A program made the translations under genes and the position numbers. A stretch of 64,000 bases of DNA. Origin: Chrysomallon squamiferum. Taxonomy: Eukaryota > Mollusca > Gastropoda > Neomphalida > Peltospiridae. Shown piece after piece: positions 22,757-36,975 of the stretch. How positions within the stretch are numbered: position 1 is the stretch's first letter; each line of letters starts with the position of its first letter. The DNA is taken from positions 20,968,822 through 21,032,821 of the forward strand of contig CM022671.1 in NCBI GenBank assembly GCA_012295275.1, read 5' to 3'. A model generated the notes under the pieces. It saw only the letters and a program-made list of their open reading frames with translations. It had not been told where the DNA came from and did no database searches.

Positions 22757-25700
22757 TGTATGTATGTATGTATGTATGTATGTATGTATGTGTGTGTGTG
22801 TATATCATTACATGTGAGTGAGTTACACTTCATTTATATGTATTTAAATTAATAACTTGTTCTTTTTATTTACAGCTCAGATTGTTACAGCTGAACTGTT
22901 GAAAGAGGAAGAACTGGAAATTGCCTCAGTTGTTGAAAAACCTGTAACCATAATTATTTTTGGTCAGACGCCATACACCAAATCCCGAATTGTTAATGAA
23001 CTGTTCAGCAAACATGGTAAAGGAATATTTCCTTCACTGGATGAACGTGACAACGGATCAAGATTCAGGCTTGTTCGATTTCGCCATGGTGAAATACTTT
23101 CAGTCAGTTTGTCCTTACCTGATGACTTTGATCTAGTTGACCACTTAGAAGCCTACAATGGAACATGGAATACAATTCCAAAGAAAGACATTGAGCTCGA
23201 TGTTGATGGAAATGGTTGCTTGGATCAAGCCAATGATGTTGCTGATCTTGAGGTTGCCATCAATCATCCATTGCTACGCTTCGGAACACGCATTGTTGTG
23301 GCACCAAGCAAATATGGTGACACATCAGAAGAGGTGTTGAAGAAATGTTTTAAAAATACAACACCAATTCTAATGTACGGACTTGTCAAGGACCATTTGT
23401 CTGACAAGGTAATTATTCATTTGCAGATTTATTCAGTGTTGATGTAGCATGTTGCTATTTATTGTTATTTATTTAACTTTATTTCATCAGAATTATTTTA
23501 TCGCAAAATTAAGGAAATTTCATTTATTATCTAACATATCCTTTGCTAGTTGTAAAGTACAAAATGGTATTTCATTTCTCCCAAAATTGATTCTTGTGTT
23601 TTGTTATGTTCACTATGTTTTGAAATGCTGAGTGAAGAAGTATCAGAGAAGATTATATAAACTTTTATGTTTTATCTGCATTTAATTTTCTTCTTTCAGG
23701 ATCTTTCCGAGCTCAGTGAACTTGGTAGAATGACAAATTTCAAACCAGTGTTCTTTGTCAGAGTTCCTCCCCCAGGCTCTAAGTCTGTAGACATGGACCC
23801 ACCCGATGGTGCCCCTGGCATTCCTACTAAGTCAGCTACATTACCCAGAGACCACAGTAAGTCTGGATCTCAGTCGTGGCCAGGGAGCAGGGAGAGCTCA
23901 ATCAACCGCTACAATGGCATTTCAAAGTCTACCGACAGTTTAGCATTTCAGCAGTTATGTCGGATCGGATATCTCTCTGAAACCTCTGGCATTACATACC
24001 AGAAGTCTCTGTCTCAAGACTATTTTGATGTTGAAAGCAAATTTTTGAACAGATTTCAAGATTTTCATCAACAGTTTTCTATTTTTACAAAGAAGACGTT
24101 GCAGGGTTATCTTATAAACTCCTCCGTTGTTCTCAACAATACTCACACTCGTTGCTTGAACATGTTTATAATGTCAGCGTTTGACATGGCCAGAGATGCA
24201 CTAATCACACCCAAGAAACTTGAATTTGTCAAGGAAAAGGAAGAAGATCTGTACAAGTCGTTGCTGAAACTTGCTGTGTCTAAGCAAGATGAAATAAAAA
24301 CTCTGATATCAGAAACAATATCGTCAATGCATTCTGATCTTGTTGAACAAGCTGCTGACTATGATTTTATAGGTGAGAATAAATTATTTTTTATTTATTT
24401 AATGTTTTTTTTCTTCAAATTTTATACATTTGGATAATTTTAGGAATTATGTTGTTTGTTTATTTTTAGTTTTTTAGGTTTTTTTATTATTATTACTCTT
24501 TTTTTTTGGCTACATTAATAAAAAAATTGTTGAATATAATATATTTTTAAAACATTTTTATTATTTGATATTGTGTATTTTATTAAAGATTTTATTTATT
24601 TATTTTTTTGTTTTTTGATGATTTTGTTTTTGTTGTTTGTTTTGATAAATTATACAAAGTAAAATTGTTCTTACAGGTATTTTGCTATATTTCATTAATT
24701 ACTTCAAAAAGAAAAAGATTAATTTCCATGTTTGATGCTGTTTAACACACATTTCTAATAAATTTCTGCTGTAATAACTGAAAAGTTTTAAAAACTGTAT
24801 GTTTTTTTATAAATTTATTACAGGTGTTGATATTGATGAAAATGGTCAAATCCAGACATCCAAGGGATTAAAAATTTGTGCTTCTCAGATTCAGGATCTT
24901 GTTCTAGGACAGTTGAATCATGCAGTTGCTGGCAAATTGATGGGATCAGTTGATATACTTAGAGATTCCTATACAGGTAACTTTTATTTATTTATTTTTC
25001 TTTTCTTTCAGTTGCTGGCTGTCTTTGTTTTATTCTCTTTCTTGGTTTCTCTGATGAGAAAAGTAAATGACAGAGAAGAATTGCAGGTTATTAGTACTAA
25101 ATTTTAACATCTTCATTCATTCTCACTCTCTTTCTCTTTCTTTCCACCTTTGACTATTTATCTCTATTTCTCTTTCTCTCTCTAGTTGTCTTTGTTATTT
25201 TAAAAAAAAGTTCTGGAGAGACATGAAGTATTTTAAATAAAATCACATCTATAAAGGTTTCTTTTTAACTCTTAATCTGCTTACAGTTATAGTCTAATAC
25301 ATACAAAGAGAAATTACAGAGTACGGTTGTCAATTGTTTTATTTTATTTATTTATTTTTTCAAATATATATACTCTTGGATAATTTTGGGAATTATATTT
25401 TTTATTTATTTGTTTTTTTTTATTATTACTTTTTATTATATATATTATTCTTGGGATTATATATATATAACTCCCTCACTCTTTTCTTTCTGTCTCTGTG
25501 TCACTTTTACTCTCTCAGAATCAATGTCAGACAATGACATTTTAGGTTACATAGTTTATTTCATAGCATATTATTGTAACCAAAGAAAATCTAAATTCAA
25601 AATTAATGTTAGTGTTAATGGTATGTTGTTTAATAGTTGTTAAATAACAGTTTTATATAAGCTATAAATATTTCATAAATTAAAAACTGAAAAAACAAAA

Positions 25701-26377
25701 ATAAAATAAAATACCAGAATGATGTATTAATATCTGCTTGAAACTTTAATGGAATTTGTTTAAATGTATATTTATAGAAACAATTAAAAAATTGTTAAAA
25801 TTGAAATAATTATTTTAAAATTAAAATTGGATCAGTTTTGTTACTGTCACAGACACTACTCACAGTCATATGGGTGTCTGGTTCACATGATTTATTATGA
25901 AACAGTACATAAATAGCCATTCGCTCTTTGGGTGTTAACTTTCACAAAAGGTCAAGGGCCAGTGGTGATACATATATATTCTGTTTTACAGCTATGTACA
26001 TACACATAGAATTAATTCTTTCCATTTTCTTCCTATTTTTTATACAGCTGTTTCTATTTTACACAGGTTAGAAATTATTATATAACAAGGAAATATAAAA
26101 GAATATAAGAGGGCATTTTAAATTTTTTGCTATATCCACCCTCAAATCTTTATCATAAAATTATGTTCACCTGTGCCTAAATTTCTTCATGTTTTTTATC
26201 ATTATTGTTCCATGTTTCATTCTCACCAAATAATTTTAGTATCCTATTCATTAATTTAAGAAGCAATGCTTTATGGGCCATTTCTTGTTCTAGACAATAC
26301 CCTTTTTACAATAACAAGGTGCTTATTAATCACTGAGAACAAACCGGTGGGAGTAGGTTTACACATTTATCATTGTC

Positions 26378-26412
<35 letters not shown>

Positions 26413-29400
26413 TTATCTATCTATCTATCTATCTGTCTAAATCTATGACTCTATCTATATATAAACAAAAAAAAGAAAGAAAAAAAACCAACAACATTGT
26501 CTATTTACGTTTTTCAATTGCATATTTCCTGTCTGTTGAAATAAACACCCATGGCAACATTTAGCCTTTAATTTGTGTCTTTCAATGTCATGAAAGAAAT
26601 ATACATTTATTCATTTTTGTATATCATTATTTAAATAATAATAAAAAATTTAAAAATTATATTTAAAAAAATATATATATACACACACAAATAAATAAAA
26701 AAAACAGAGCTTTTGATAATAATATTTGTCTATTAAATAAATACTAATTAATTAATTCAAATAAGAAACTGCAGGAAAGACTATAACCTGAATAAAATAA
26801 ATAAAATTCTAAAAAATCTGTTAACTTTCAACAGAAGTCAACAGTTAAGAAATAAGCCATGGCAAAATAAATGAATGAATGTTTAATGACATCCTTTATT
26901 TTATCTGTTTGACTTCAGGCTGTAAATCACCATGCATAAAACATATTCCGGTGTTTTAAGAAAAGAAGGTAAAGGGATAAAGTAATATTGTTCGTTATAT
27001 TTAGTATCCCTTCATATGTCAGTTAATGAGTATACAGATACCTTATTATATATGCATACATACATACATACATACATACACAGACATATATATATATATT
27101 TATACAGAGATAGATAGATAGATATCGATATATATATATATATATATATATAAACTTTGTACCAGGAAAAAGTGATCTGTCTTATAAGTGATATTTATGT
27201 TTTAAAGACTGATAAACTTATTTATTTACCGAACAGTGAACTCAGTAATGTTATCTGTGCTGACAGCACTAAGTTATATGTTAAATAAGCAACTTTGTAA
27301 CTACTGTGTAATTGTAGCAAATGTTTGTGCAATACATATGTGTGTTAATTTTTATCTCAAATGAATTGGACCTATAATGCAAAGATATGAATATTTTAAA
27401 AACAAAATTTAATGGAAATGTTAAATAGTAATATGTATAGAGAAATGGGTGCTTTAGACACTGTTGTCTTATTATTGTTGTGGTTATGAAGTATTAGTCC
27501 TTTTCATTTCAGTCATTGTTATTAATAATATATTTAAATAATTTTATTATCTTCTTTCAGAGCTAAAACTTGATTAAATATGTAGACTAAAATACATTTT
27601 GCTGATGTATCATTCACTCAAGTGAACATTTTGGCTATATGTACAAATTATAAAGAGTTTTTGGTAAATATTTAAATAATAAAAGAATGTATATGTGCTT
27701 AACCACATCCGTTCTTTTATCTTTATGAGATCAGGCCGCAGGTAAATACACATTTTATATATGCTATAATCATAGCAATTTTGGTTTCCTTGGTGTCTTT
27801 TATTCCTTTTGGCTGTTTGTAAAAGTTGTAGTAACTGTATGTGATTTTTCTCTTCTTTTTTTTTTGGTATATTTAATTCATGAAAATTTGATTTTTAAAA
27901 ATACCCTAATATTTTCCAATGATGAACAATGTGACAGGTCATAGGAACTATTTCTGTTTTTACTTTATTTTTGCATCTCTCTTACACCAGCTACTGTGTT
28001 ATAAATATAAAAAAAAAGCTAGTTCTGTTAAATGATCTGTAAAGAAATTATGGTTTTATTTACTTGTGTGTGTATGTGAGTGGAGAGAAATGCAGGTATG
28101 CCATATTTGATATTAGTAATAACAAAGTCCCAAATTAAATACTTAGACTTATGGATGGTATTAGTACTGTTACAGTAGAAATATCAATTCAGATATAACT
28201 ACTACCATATGACAATATGTCAATATTAGACATAAAATAAAATTAAACTAAACAAACAGAAAAATACTATTACTTGAGTTTCTGTAGAATAGATTGTTAT
28301 ACTTATTGTTATTAGCTAACCTTTATCTCAAAACTGAGTAATCATTTTTAGCATTGCATTCATCAGGGATTGTAATTATTACATGTAAATCTTAACAATA
28401 AAAGATTACCAGTATTTAAGGATTTAAATACTTATAGCTGTTATCAGATGTAGCTTGCATCTTTTGTTTATGATTATCCTTACTATCATTTCTCCAACAG
28501 CTTTTACAGGTGTTTGTGTGTTTTGACATAACTGTGTTATAAAAGTGTCAGTCTGTTACTCATTTGTAATGATATGTAACTGAGATAAAGCAAGTCAGTC
28601 TGGTTAAACATTGTATTGTTTATTTTGTTGGGTTTTGTGTCTGTGTGTGTGTGTGTGTGGGTGTGTTTTCTTTCTTTCTTTTTTTATAAAACTTTATTTA
28701 GATATTATAGGTCTCATGTAAAATACCAACCATTTAATCAAACATTTGGTATCTGCTTACATCTACTGAATTTTCAGACACATCTGACACTAGGACACAA
28801 GCAGGTCTATCCAGTTTATGATTTCTGTAACACCTTTTTCAAAGTTATTGCGTGTTTTGGGCAGGGGTTCAAATTGTTTTTAATGTTTTAAAATATTTTT
28901 TATACACAATTCTTTTACAAACATTAATAAGTTAGTCAAAGGTTAGAAATATATTAACATCTAATAATGGTTCAGTGATATCTGTGATGAGTCGATGACC
29001 CTGAGTCTGAATTATCTTCTTTCCTAGACACTATTGATTAGTTACACAAGATTATAGATTTGTTTTTATCTCCCTTCCATATTAGCAGAGGGCACATGCC
29101 ACAACCAGAATTTGAACCTAGTACCTTATTTTCTGCTTTAACTGTCACAGTTTACAACTGCACAACAAAGGCTGAAGATAAAACTGTAAATTTTATCATA
29201 CATTAATTATATATTTGTAAAATGATGAAATAAAATAAAATAAAGTAGTAATGATGACAACGACAATGATGGTAATTTCTGTAAAAAGACAGGTTTGTTT
29301 CAGCTGTACAAGTATTAGGTAAACAAAATCTTAATGCACATAATTCTTCTCAGGTGATACAGTATCAAAGGACATTTGCACTGTTAGGTCACTGATACAG

Positions 29401-32342
29401 AAAATCTGCTGATTAAGCAACCAGTTCAGGATTTGAACACATGTATGTGTAAATGATATCTTTTCCCATTTACAGTACTGTATAAAATTATTTTCTAGGC
29501 AACTATTTCTCTTTATTCTAATGACTTCTATAAAATTGCAATGAAAATTAAATCCAGCTTCTTGTTAAAATAATTTAAAACACTTATTTATTTTTGTTAT
29601 TTTTTGTTATTCTTTTAATATGGGTACCCACACACACACACACATTTATACAGAAGTTTGTTTTGCTGTTTGCACATCACATCAACAGGCTGAACAGCAG
29701 TTCAAATCAAATATTTACATCCAGACTATGGATGTGTGCTACTAATAAAACTTCTGTTCACATAAATGTTAATATATTTAATCAGAAAAACAATAATATT
29801 TGAAATATTCAGAGATTATAATTTAAAATATATATATATATAAAAAAAAAAAATAATAATAATAATAATAATAATTTAAAGGATAATTTATAATAATCAT
29901 TGAGAATATTTGTTTAGTGTCAGGAAAAATCAAAAAGGAAGAAATAATGAACTCTGACAAAAATATAAACAATTAAATTACTGGAAAAAGAATGAGGTAT
30001 GTTATTTATCATAGCAATGTCACAGTAACTAAAACTGTATGTGAATCATGTGACATTATTAAATTTTGTATAAAACTACCAAACATGTATTTATTTCTCT
30101 TTGCAATAGCTGTTACTGAAGGTACTCCAGAAATTTAAAAATAATTATATTATTCTACAGATATCAGACAACTTATCCAGAAAACTAGAATGACTGAAAA
30201 TCCAGCGTTAGAACTACACTGATTTGTATTTATTAAATACAGTTTTTTCATTATTTACTATATATTTTAAATATTCATATTTTGAACTTTGGTTCCCCTA
30301 AAAAATAGAATTGTGGGTCATCTTCTGTGGATAATTGGTCTGACACCTGTAATAAATTTTTAAAATCCAGACATACAGAGCTATGCCTACTTCTCTTTGC
30401 TTATTAAAGTTATTTCTATTACATTTCTACATATATTTGCTTTCCACTTACAGGCACACTGACAAGATGTCTGGAGAGCTTAGAAAGTTTAGACAAGGAA
30501 AATCCTGAAGGGTCAAAAGCAACAGATGCTCTCCGACAGGTTAGAAAATAAATAAATTATTATGGGTGTTTTTGTTTGTGTATATGTGTTGGTGTGTGTG
30601 GGTGTGTGTGTTAAATAAAATCTGTGTAAAAAAACAACTGCATAGATATTTTACTTGGTAGAGATTCATGTTTTGTGTCTTTTAAATTCATGTGACTTGT
30701 AATTTACTTTATATGTGAATTCAGATGTCATATGGTATTTGATTTATTGGGTGATACATATTCTGGTATCTATGGAATGTGTTCATCTTTCTAATCATTT
30801 TTGAAATTAATTATAGATATAAATGTGGACAGATTCTTTTTTTTTTTTTAGCTGTTTGTTTTATAGCGATTTTTTTAAATTTTTATATTTTTGTTTTATT
30901 TTTTCTGTCTCTTTCTGTATATTATTATTATTACATATTTTTTAAACATTACCTTTTGTAATCCCTTATCTTGAAAAAACTTTCTTATTGATGTAGATAT
31001 TCTTTTCTTTTAATTCTACCACAATTTTATTTAAATTACATTATTTCAGAATGACATATTAACTTCCATAAAAGTTAATTATAAGAAACGTCTTCTGCCA
31101 TAGATACTATAGAAATTAAATGTTTTCAAGTTTGGTTTTTTTTTTTTTTGTTGTTGTTTTTTAAAAAATTCTTATTATAATTGTTTATAATTTTAAAATT
31201 CTGATGTTAAAAAACTAGATTCTTTGATATAATCAACACAGACATTTTCTTTATTTAAACTTCAGACACTAAATGCTGCTTATCAAGTGGAGATAACAGT
31301 CAGATCCAGTTCTTCTCTGATTAAAGTACTTCTGGAAAGAATGAAACAGGTATTAAAAACATTACATACATTTTTTATGTGAACATTATCAAAATATACC
31401 TGTCTTTCTCCTACCTGAAAAAAGTTATTTGAGGTTTGTATATCTAACATTGCTTTAGAAATGCTGTGGTTCCTTGATTTTAGCAGTCTTCAAATTGAGC
31501 AGCCATCTACAGATTATGGAGACTTTTCCTAAGTCCTATTATTTTTCAACAGATATGTCCATTAGTTCAGTGGATACCTGCTGAACACAGACACAGTCAA
31601 CATGTTTTGATTATTATTATTCCATTGCTAAAGCAAACAATCATAGAGATTTGGATTTGTTTTCTCCAAAATAAATAATTGCATTGAACAGCAGATTTAT
31701 ACATTATTTTTAAAGATGCTATTGCCCAATTCCAGCACTGCACAAAGCATGGCAAGGAATATTGTTTTTGTCGAATCACAAGAGCCCATGAAATGTAATT
31801 GCTTGTCTGCCAAATCATGCAAATTCAAACCTTTTAATAGATATTTTTGATAATTCAAACATTCAACATCATTCCATGCATATATGTTTTATAAACACTG
31901 CACCTTTACAGACTTTTGAGTTCTATTTGGTTTTCAAAGACAGTATTGGTAAAACAAACCTTTCACTTATTTTGAGTTTTATGATGTGCAAAATATGTTT
32001 TATTTATAACCTTCAACGAAATCCATGTTTGCAGTTGTGTTTTAAGAGAAAGCTGCAATGCAATAACCAGCCACAACAATTTATGTGTGTTGTGGATATT
32101 TCTGTAATGGATGTAACTAAAGATTGTAAATATGTTCAAATAAACTGTCTGTAATTTTGGTTCCTCTGATGAGAGAACACCTGCAGTATTGTGATACGTT
32201 TGCTCAGCACCACCTGTGCTCAAACAAAACAGATAGAACTGTGTTATGAAATTAATATAAATGTGCATTAATTTTGACACTTGTACATGAGCATTGATTG
32301 TCTGCTAAGAATCTATACTGACTGAATCCATTTCATGAGAAA

Positions 32343-32400
<58 letters not shown>

Positions 32401-33452
32401 TCTTTATTTTTAGATAAGAAGTAGAAATATTTTTAATACTGTAATTTTTGTTTCTGTTTTAAATGCCACATATTTTATCATAAAGTTGAGTAAGTTCACA
32501 GTTTTTTTTAATTTTTTTTTTTTAACACCTGTCTTCCTTTTATATCTATTTTGTTTGTGTTGTTTTATAGAAACTTGTATCTACATCCTGGCTTTGTGTT
32601 TATTATTATTACTAAATTTCATTTTATTTATTATAATCTGCTGTTTTCTTTTACAACTAACTTTATTTATTTAGTTGACCTTGGGTTTTTTTTTTTTTTT
32701 ATTGTTGTTTCAAGTTTGTTCAGTATTTTTGATACTTGTAAACCTGCCACAGTTTTCCAAAACTTGCAATTCGCACAAAAAAAAAGAAGAAAGAAAGTCA
32801 ATAACACAAGTTATTATTTAAATGTCTGATATGTTTTACTGGTAATCAATGTCACATTGAATATATTTCTATTATCACCAATGTTGTTGTTGTTGTTGTT
32901 GTGTTTGTCTTTACAGCTGGTGCAGGCAATGCCGTGGAAAACGCCACCAATCATTGATGCAGAGTGGAAGAAGAGAGTAGCATCTGACATGTTGAATAGT
33001 CTGAGTGAGGCAAGGTGGGATATCTATCGAGTCCCAGTTCAACTTTTTAAAATAGTCAAACAGGGGTAGATCACTAACTGGGATATACATTTCGAAAATA
33101 ATCTTAGTAAAACAAGATGAGATAACTAATACTATATAATTATACATTTTTGAAACAATGTAAGGTGGGATGGCTTGCACTAGGTTATACTTTTTAAAAA
33201 TTAGCATTAATGAGACAATATGGACTAGCCAATACTTGGTTATAAAAGAAGAAAAAAAAAATATGTCATATCAAAATTAAGCCATAAAACAATATGTACA
33301 AAAATAAATATTATGTTTGCATTCAATTGTATTAACTCTTAGATAATTTTTGGTAATGAATTTTATTTATTTTATTTATTTATTTATTTGTTTATTTATT
33401 TAATTATTTATTTATTTATTATTGTCATTATTATTATTGATATTTTATTTTA

Positions 33453-33500
<48 letters not shown>

Positions 33501-36500
33501 TGCAATTTTAATTTTAAATTCTTATTTTAGTTTATTGTTTAATTTTTTTATTATTATTATTATTATTTTAATTGTTATTATTATTTCTATTACTTGGTTT
33601 TTGTAGGTTGGCTAAAAGTATATCATCACAGATTAAAGAAAGGCTAACAAAATCACACGACGGATTTCTCTCATCTCTAGAACAGTTGAAGAATCGACAT
33701 GCTGGCAGACTGAGCAAAATTGAAGAACAGCGTTTGAAACTTCGTAAAGTGCATGCTCCAAAAGTGGCCAAACTAGCCCTGGAGAGCACTTCTCTCAAAG
33801 ATGTGGTGCAGTATGGTACATTTTAAAGTATATTTTATAGATGAAAATATAAATGTATACTGCTGCATATTATTCATGTATGTTGTTGGATTTATTATGT
33901 ATAAGAATGCTGTGGTACAGTTTTAAGTTAAAAATATGATGTAAATAATTAGATAATAAATCCAACAATGAGTATTATTATTAATATGTGTATTTGTTAC
34001 TTTTTTTGTAGATATATATATCTATGTAATATTTTTACCTTTCGTAAATAAATAAATACTAGTTTTAAATTCAGTGATGAAAAATTACAATATGAATGTA
34101 AATCACAGCATATTAATTAAATATTCAGCTGGTTACAAAAACCATCAATAAAAAAAAAAGATGTTTGACAAAAGAAATATTTTTATTTAAAAATAAATGA
34201 AATCTTCTGTCTTAAGTTTTTATAAGTTCTTACATTTTGTTTCAGAATGCATCTTTCTCAAAGATATATGGCTGCAATCTATTTAGCAAATGAACTGTCC
34301 ATTATTGCATATATTATATACCAGATTCTTTATTTACCAGAATGATATAAACATATATTAATCTGTTTCTTTTACACATATATTTTTACTATCTATTATT
34401 AGAATTTCTGTTTACACCTTTCAGTTAATTGCTCACCTATCGTATAATAGCTTCACTAGTGATATGGTTGAAGGGGGGCACTTTATTTCTTTTAAATATA
34501 TTATTATTTATTTTCCTTTTATTTTTTTTTTTTTTTTTGTTGTTTGCATATTCAGTTTTGGGTTTACCTTAGATTAGTGAATGTTAATGAAACATGGAAC
34601 CTAATGCTGTATTTTAATTAACTTGCAATTAAATCCATGTGCTTTCAGGAATGCCTCAGATGGGTCGAGAGGTTGGGCGGGGTCAGTATGGAGTGGTGTA
34701 TGCCTGTGACTTCTGGGCTGAACATTCCCCAGTGGCCATCAAGTCTGTTGTACCTCCTGATGACAAACACTGGAATGACTTAGCCCTGGAGTTCTTCTAC
34801 ACAAAGTGAGAATCCATTCAGTCTTTTTCTTTCTCTCTCTTTTTCTCACGTTTCACTTACTTTTTACATGTATTTGCATTTTTTAATATGATAAAAGGTT
34901 TGAGCTCTGATTATTACAGCATAGCAGCAGGTATCCAAAATGTTTATGTAAATTATTTCAGAAATATTCCAGAACATGACAGGATTGTAGCACTGCGGGG
35001 CTCGGTGATAGACTACATGTATGGAGGAGGTACATCTCCTGCTGTTCTCCTAGTCATGGACAGGTTACAGAAAGATCTGTATGCAGCCATCAAACAGGGG
35101 CTAGACTGGATAAGCAGGTACAGTACTTTTTTTACATACTGAAAATTAGTAATTTTGGTGTTTGAATATGTTTGTATGTGTGTGTGTGTTCATGTATTCA
35201 ATGCTTGAGTGTATGTTTGTTTTTGACTTAGAAAGAGAATGAGTGTAGTTAATGATGGTATGTATTTTTGGAGAGACCAAATGAATGAATGTTTCTTTGG
35301 GAGACAATTTTCTCGCTTACTAAAAATATACAAAAAAAAAAAAAAAAAAAATGTTTTTTTAACTGTTTATTCATGTTAAACTGACACTCCTTCAGTTTTG
35401 TTTTAAGTTCTCTTGATCAGTGTAAAAACTTGTAGTTATGCAACTGAATTATGTTTACTTAAATATGATTATTCTTGCTAGTATAATGAAATCATTTTGT
35501 TTTTGTTTTTCTAGGCTTCAAGTGGCCATTGATGTGGTAGAAGGAATTAGATTTTTACACAGTCAGGGTCTAGTTCACAGAGATATAAAGCTGAAAAATG
35601 TTCTGGTATGATCATACATTTTATAATACTCATTTAATAAATTTGTCAGAATTTGTTTTGGAATAGAAAATAGTAGTATAGTGTAGTTGATTAGCTTTAA
35701 GCCTTTAATGTGATACATAAACAAAACTTTTGACAAGTCAGTGGAATGTAGTCATGGAAATTGAAACTAGTAATATGTTCATGTTTTTACTTCGTTTAAA
35801 ACCAAAATTCTAAAATAAAAGATAATTTCACTGTAATTTAAATTTAGACAAATTAAAACACTTGGCTGCAGAAAACAGTTTCTTTTAGGAAATTGATTTG
35901 TTTTCAAATTGATTTTTTCATTTATTGCTTGATTTCAACATGTTATAGATTATTTTGAATTGCTTTAATTATTATTATTACTTTTTAAAAATTTATTTCA
36001 TTTTTTATTTATTTATATTTATAAAAATATTTTTATTATTTTAATTATTTTTTAAAAATTTATTCAGATATTTTATAGAATTTTTTTTTTTTTTTTTTTT
36101 TTTTGGAAGTGCTGTTTTTAGTTTTTTTTTTTATATTTATTCTCATTTGATTCATTTTATTTTGATGATTTATTCTCATTTATTTGTTCAATATTAAGAA
36201 ATGTATAAATATTTCTATTTTTCAAAACATTTTATCATTTACTTTTGTAAATATGTATCTTCCTTCAGCTTGACCGAGACAATCGAGGTAAGATCACAGA
36301 TCTGGGTTTCTGCAAGCCCGAGGCCATGATGAGTGGAAGTATCGTCGGCACTCCTATCCACATGGCTCCTGAACTGTTCACTGGTCAGTACGACAACAGC
36401 GTTGATGTGTACGCATTCGGCATTCTGTTCTGGTATGTGTGTGCTGGACATGTGCGGCTTCCTTCAGCATTTGAACAGTGTGCTAACAAAGACCATCTGT

Positions 36501-36694
36501 GGCAGTCAGTGAAAAAAGGTATTTTTAAAAATAAGATCAAAATTAATCTTGTTATTAAATTGTTACTATTATTATTATTATTAGTAGTAGTAGTAGTAGT
36601 AGTAGTATTTTCTGCTGTTATTTTTATATTATTATTCTATTATTATTGTTGCTATTATTATTTTTATTATTATTTTTATTATTATTATTATTAT

Positions 36695-36726
<32 letters not shown>

Positions 36727-36810
36727 TTTTCTGCTGTTATTTTTATATTATTATTCTATTATTATTGTTGCTATTATTATTTTTATTATTATTTTTATTA
36801 TTATTATTAT

Positions 36811-36858
<48 letters not shown>

Positions 36859-36937
36859 AAGTAGTAGTATTTTCTGCTGTTATTTTTATATTATTATTCT
36901 GTTATTATTGTTACAATTGTTATTGTTGCTATTATTA

Positions 36938-36975
<38 letters not shown>

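Larger units (their letters stand above)
24977..30453 (+). other. DSTYK intron 4, 5.5 kb, no coding exon seen
   Basis: The largest intron in the window. It joins ...DILRDSYT to [12 protein letters not shown] with phase 1 on both sides. It holds microsatellites (26379-26440, 27057-27152, AAT-rich 29850-29876), a CA tract at 29629, and a tRNA-like stretch at 29097-29175. Open frames inside are short, AT-biased and unlike any exon-coded protein I know. Confidence 0.8.

Noticed and set aside
29097-29175. A functional tRNA gene
   Set aside because: A B-box-like motif is present but there is no convincing cloverleaf or anticodon arm, so at most it is a SINE relic.
31876-32280. Overlapping open frames on both strands in DSTYK intron 6
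   Set aside because: No recognisable motif, no exon borders, and the kinase gene reads correctly without them.
36326-36697. Long frame extending past DSTYK exon 12 into poly-Leu/Val
   Set aside because: Only 36269-36518 is coding. The rest is the TTA/TAG repeat after a GT donor at 36519.
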